A DNA stretch of 64,000 nucleotides from Apostichopus japonicus (taxonomy: Eukaryota; Echinodermata; Holothuroidea; Aspidochirotida; Stichopodidae), in NCBI RefSeq assembly GCF_037975245.1, contig NC_092568.1, positions 33,326,501-33,390,500 on the forward strand. The letters run 5' to 3'. The translations under genes were made by a program, and so were the position numbers. Positions 60,259 through 64,000 of this stretch are shown here, piece by piece (within the stretch, counting starts at the first letter, position 1; each line of letters begins with the position of its first letter). The notes below the pieces were generated by a model, which worked only from the letters and a program-made list of their open reading frames with translations, had not been told where the DNA came from and did no database searches.

Positions 60259-63200
60259 TTGAAAACTTGCAACGATTTTAAGTAGTCTGACCGAGGAATG
60301 GCAAATCAGATCTATAAATGTACATGTCGAGTTTTATAGCTGTGTCGATGCGCTTTGAAAGTGAGAGGGCTTGAATTGCAAAAAGGACCAGTTTTCAAGA
60401 GATTGTCAAAACCGTAATGTGTTCTTACTAATTGGTAGTCTTTTAGTCAATGATAAGCTCAAATAAAACAAAATTCAACTGCTAGCTTTTGAGGATGTTT
60501 TATTCCATGAGAGAATCTGTCTTTTCTGACAGTACAAGAAGTAATTTAATGAATTGTGCCAATATGCCAAACCATATTTTTTTTTTTTTTTCCTTCTTAT
60601 TAGTGGTTGGTTTGTTACTTTAAGACTTATGGAGAGAACAGAACTTCAGCGTTTGTTCTGTGAAGTTATTGAAGGTTTGTGCTTCGTCAAGTTTTCTGTA
60701 TAGATGTGCTTTGAAGAGTACTGTAAATCAGTTTGAATCTTAATGTGACCACCTTTCAAGAAAGTGTGAAAACCATAATGTGTTCTTACTAATGGGTAGT
60801 CTTTGAGTAATAATACAAGTACTGCTGCTAGCTAATGGTGCATTTAAGGACTGAATATTTGATACACTTCATTTTTCTAACCGTCCATGAAGGTACTTAA
60901 TTACAAAGTCTTTTTTGCAAATTGTAGGTTGGTTTGTTATAGATATTTATTTAATGTAATGCAATCCGAAACAAAATGGTGAATTAAGCTATACATAGCA
61001 ATAAAACTCAAACTTTTGGAAATTATTCAAAACTGATCAGAGAGCAATAAGTAGAACATGCTTAACATTTGTTGAAGCTGAAATTACATAATTTTTTTTC
61101 TTATAAAATCAAAATGAATATTCATGCACAAGATATTCAGTATTTTCAGGGCAAGGCCATTGGGTTAAGTTTAGCTTGTGTCATGTAGTTTCTCTAACAT
61201 AGTGTACTGGACATCATAACCATAATGGAATGCATAAAACCTGTAGATGGACTGTGTGTATAGAGTTGAACTATTCTTGAAAATAGTCAAACTTGGCTAC
61301 AACCACTATTTTTCTCCCCTTCTTTTTCAAGTTGGGAATGTTTCAGCACATGATTTAAAGCCAGTTGTTACTTAATTTTGTAATGGTATATGTTTGATGA
61401 TATCAACAGAAAACAAGTAGTATCAATTAATATCAATTATGTACAAACCTCAGAATTAAAAACTTTGTATTTTCAGACATGAATAATTAACCTAATTTTA
61501 AAATATATAATTCAATTTTGATAAGTAGTCAATATTCCAGTATTCTTATACCACTACAGGATATCCTGGGGGTATTTCTGATCAATCAAGAAGTTTTATT
61601 CTTAAGCCAAATAAAAGATGTCCTTTATTGTGTATAAGTTGAGTATTAAAGCCCAATTTTGTGTCGTGAAGAACTAAAAAGATATGCAATGCAACGAGCT
61701 GTGGAGATGGGCATTTGAAGCAACGAGTGTCACATGGAATTCTCAGCATCACATACTTTTATGAACTTAATAAGACATTTGGTGTCATTTGCTATCAATA
61801 GCTATTGACATATTTTTTAACAGAAAAGTTTCATAATTCACAATGATGTGACAGAAAATATGCACTTTGATATAAAAAACCTGACCAAAGTTTGTTGAAG
61901 AACAAACATTATTTTTTTTAGGAATGTTTTGAAGTAAAAAGTTGTAAACCTACAAAAAAGGAACAATGATTTTCATTGAAATAAAGTTTAATGTAAAACA
62001 ATTGCAATAGTCTTAATAGTCCAGCCTTTGTACATATTTAACCCTTTTCAAGATTTGTATCAATATTTATATATGTCATCATGTATTTACTGGAATAGTT
62101 TTATGTAGCATAGCAACCGTTTCCTTGAAATATTTATAGCATGTTGTATTCTTTCTTTACGTTGAAGTTTTATTTTATTGCTGTATGTATCTTTAAAAGT
62201 ACCTTATACTGTTGGACTATGCCAACATTACTTTTCAACACTGAGTATTAGTTTTCATTTTCATTATATATTTGATCCAATCAAAAAGCAGTATACAAAC
62301 AACAAAGTACGAAAACACAAAGCGGATCTACGAAAACACAAAGCGGATCAGGATGTACAAAAGGAAACCAAATTCCTGTAGCCCGAAGGCCTGTACACTC
62401 TTACAATAAGGGACTTAGAACTAAAATAAATATATAATATTCACAAATAATTGTGTATCTTTTTGTTTCTTTCTGTTTAGAGGATTTGGGAGGGTTTTGT
62501 TACATGATGTAAGTATTATCAGTGAAAGATATCCTTGCTATATAATATGGTCCTTTAGTGTTAACTCTAACAGAAAATTCTTCACTGCATATATAAAATT
62601 ACAATGACATGCTTACCTGAGATCACTTTAATATCCACTTTATAACATATTTTCATTGCTTCACAGCAAGCAAGCAAGCAGTGACCAATCACCTAACCCA
62701 AACTATAGTAAAATTGAGGTTAAAATTGCAGTCAAAACTCTGGCTGTTTCTCTTCTGACAGCCTGTTAAAAAAATTCAAGTGGTTTAATTTTGAAATTAA
62801 TATTAAAATGTGTGTAACAGTGTATCCCATTGTATCTTAGATAAATTTGTTAACTGTGATTATTTAATGCAGAGCGTAGGCAGACTTTAACCCTGCTACT
62901 GAAATAACAAGATTTATTTTAACTTTCCTTAGTCCAATGAACTATTGGGACTTTTTTTGGAAGAGAAAGAGGTTACTGACATGCTATGAAATGATTTTCA
63001 TAGCAATTTCATAGCAGATATTCATGATGAAACCTTCAAATTTAGGCCGATATTTATTTGTACAATTGTTGAGATGTTTGTTTGCAGAACATTATGCTAG
63101 ATTTTTATAGTCGTCTTCCTGCAAAGTCATCCACTTTATTACTAAAATAGTATTTGATTGAAGTTTTGTTTTTGTTGAAGTTTATTTATTTCATTATTTT

Positions 63201-64000
63201 GGCTCCTACCTCTGTATATATGGTTTTTAATTTCCTTTTGAAATCATTGTCTTGGATTACATCATTGACTCTGTGAAGTTTGATTGTCATATTTTCTCCC
63301 AGATATCACATACACACTACCAGTTACCCTTTAGTATACCTAGCTATTCTTGTGTCGTTTATTTTGTATTAGATTGCTCAATATTTTGTTGAAGGTGTCC
63401 AAGCCAGTTTAACTTGCCTAAATTAGCAAAGTCACTTGATTTGAAAGATGCAATCTATTCATCATTTCACATGATAGAAAGTATTTATTCTTCTTCTTGA
63501 AAATATGGAGCAAGAATAAGGAATATTTTATGAGTATTTATTCTATTCAATTTAATCCTTTAACCAATAAATCCATTTTTTCTCCTTTTTCAAGTTTTTT
63601 TACACACATACATTGTAGCTTATACTAGCATCCATTAAGTTTTCCATGGTGCTGTACAGTCATGTGACATTTCAATGCGGATATGTATAGAAAACTCAAG
63701 TTAAGCTTTAGAAATAAAGCTTTACACAACAAATTCATTGCATGAACAGTCGAATGTACCTAACTGTGCTTAAATAATTTGTTAAATAATTGTCACTGAC
63801 AGGACTGAAATAGACTCTATTATTGTCATTCTCCGAAAAAGTCTGTTGATCAAATTGAAGTACAGCATCTGGTGATCTGTTTACTTTTGTTTTTTGCTGG
63901 TAATGTCTTACCTGTTATATTTCGATGCTACTAATGTAGATGGCTGCATTCATAGTTTCAGACCACATCAAGATGGGCTACTATAAATTTCAAATTTTCA
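60259..64000. other. 3' UTR of the basic-protein gene, then AT-rich intergenic DNA
   Basis: AATAAA at 60462-60467 is the first polyadenylation signal. A diverged ~140-bp segment (AATGTGTTCTTACTAAT) occurs at about 60360-60500 and again at 60715-60850. CGAAAACACAAAGCGGATC is duplicated near 62310. No further gene is seen to the end of the window. Confidence 0.45.

Overview
The window looks like nuclear DNA of an animal. Exons are short, with GT/AG introns, and microsatellites and transposons are abundant. The two recognisable proteins are an EF-hand plus WD40 protein of the WDR49/WDR64 type and the nucleolar protein WDR43. The many intronic AGGCCTA-type strings, dense non-autonomous hAT elements and G-rich low-complexity tracts fit an echinoderm (perhaps a sea cucumber). 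That placement is an inference and is not proven by the sequence.

Layout on the + strand: (1) 518-28478 is a WDR49-like gene of 23 coding exons whose phases all join, giving about 1,265 aa, with an alternative first coding exon starting at 2124. Introns 8, 10 and 11 hold 27 full or broken copies of one tRNA-Ser(GCT) gene, all on the - strand, in ~185-190 bp tandem units. Fifteen copies are identical. Three carry T-rich retroelement-like insertions at the same point of the tRNA. Intron 13 carries a small Pol III-type element with a tRNA-like head and a decayed hammerhead ribozyme. (2) 28479-34153 is intergenic and mobile-element rich: two hAT-type MITEs, a tRNA-like SINE and a minisatellite. 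(3) 34154-49653 is WDR43 (UTP5), 17 coding exons, 696 aa, followed by a 3' UTR with about 31 copies of a 29-bp repeat. Its introns hold two families of C/D box snoRNA candidates, seven in all. One family carries an 18S guide and the other a 28S guide. (4) 51.9-55.8 kb has no gene that I can support. (5) 55818-60258 is a three-exon gene for an unrecognised basic Ser/Lys/Arg-rich protein whose N-terminus looks acylated, with two more hAT MITEs in its first large intron. (6) 60.3-64 kb is 3' UTR and AT-rich intergenic DNA.

The functional theme of the central part is RNA and ribosome production. WDR43 acts in pre-rRNA processing, its introns encode candidate rRNA methylation guides, and a large serine tRNA cluster sits in the neighbouring gene. 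The most notable observations are the same-site insertions in the tRNA genes, the multiplied snoRNAs in WDR43 and the hammerhead-bearing tRNA-like element.
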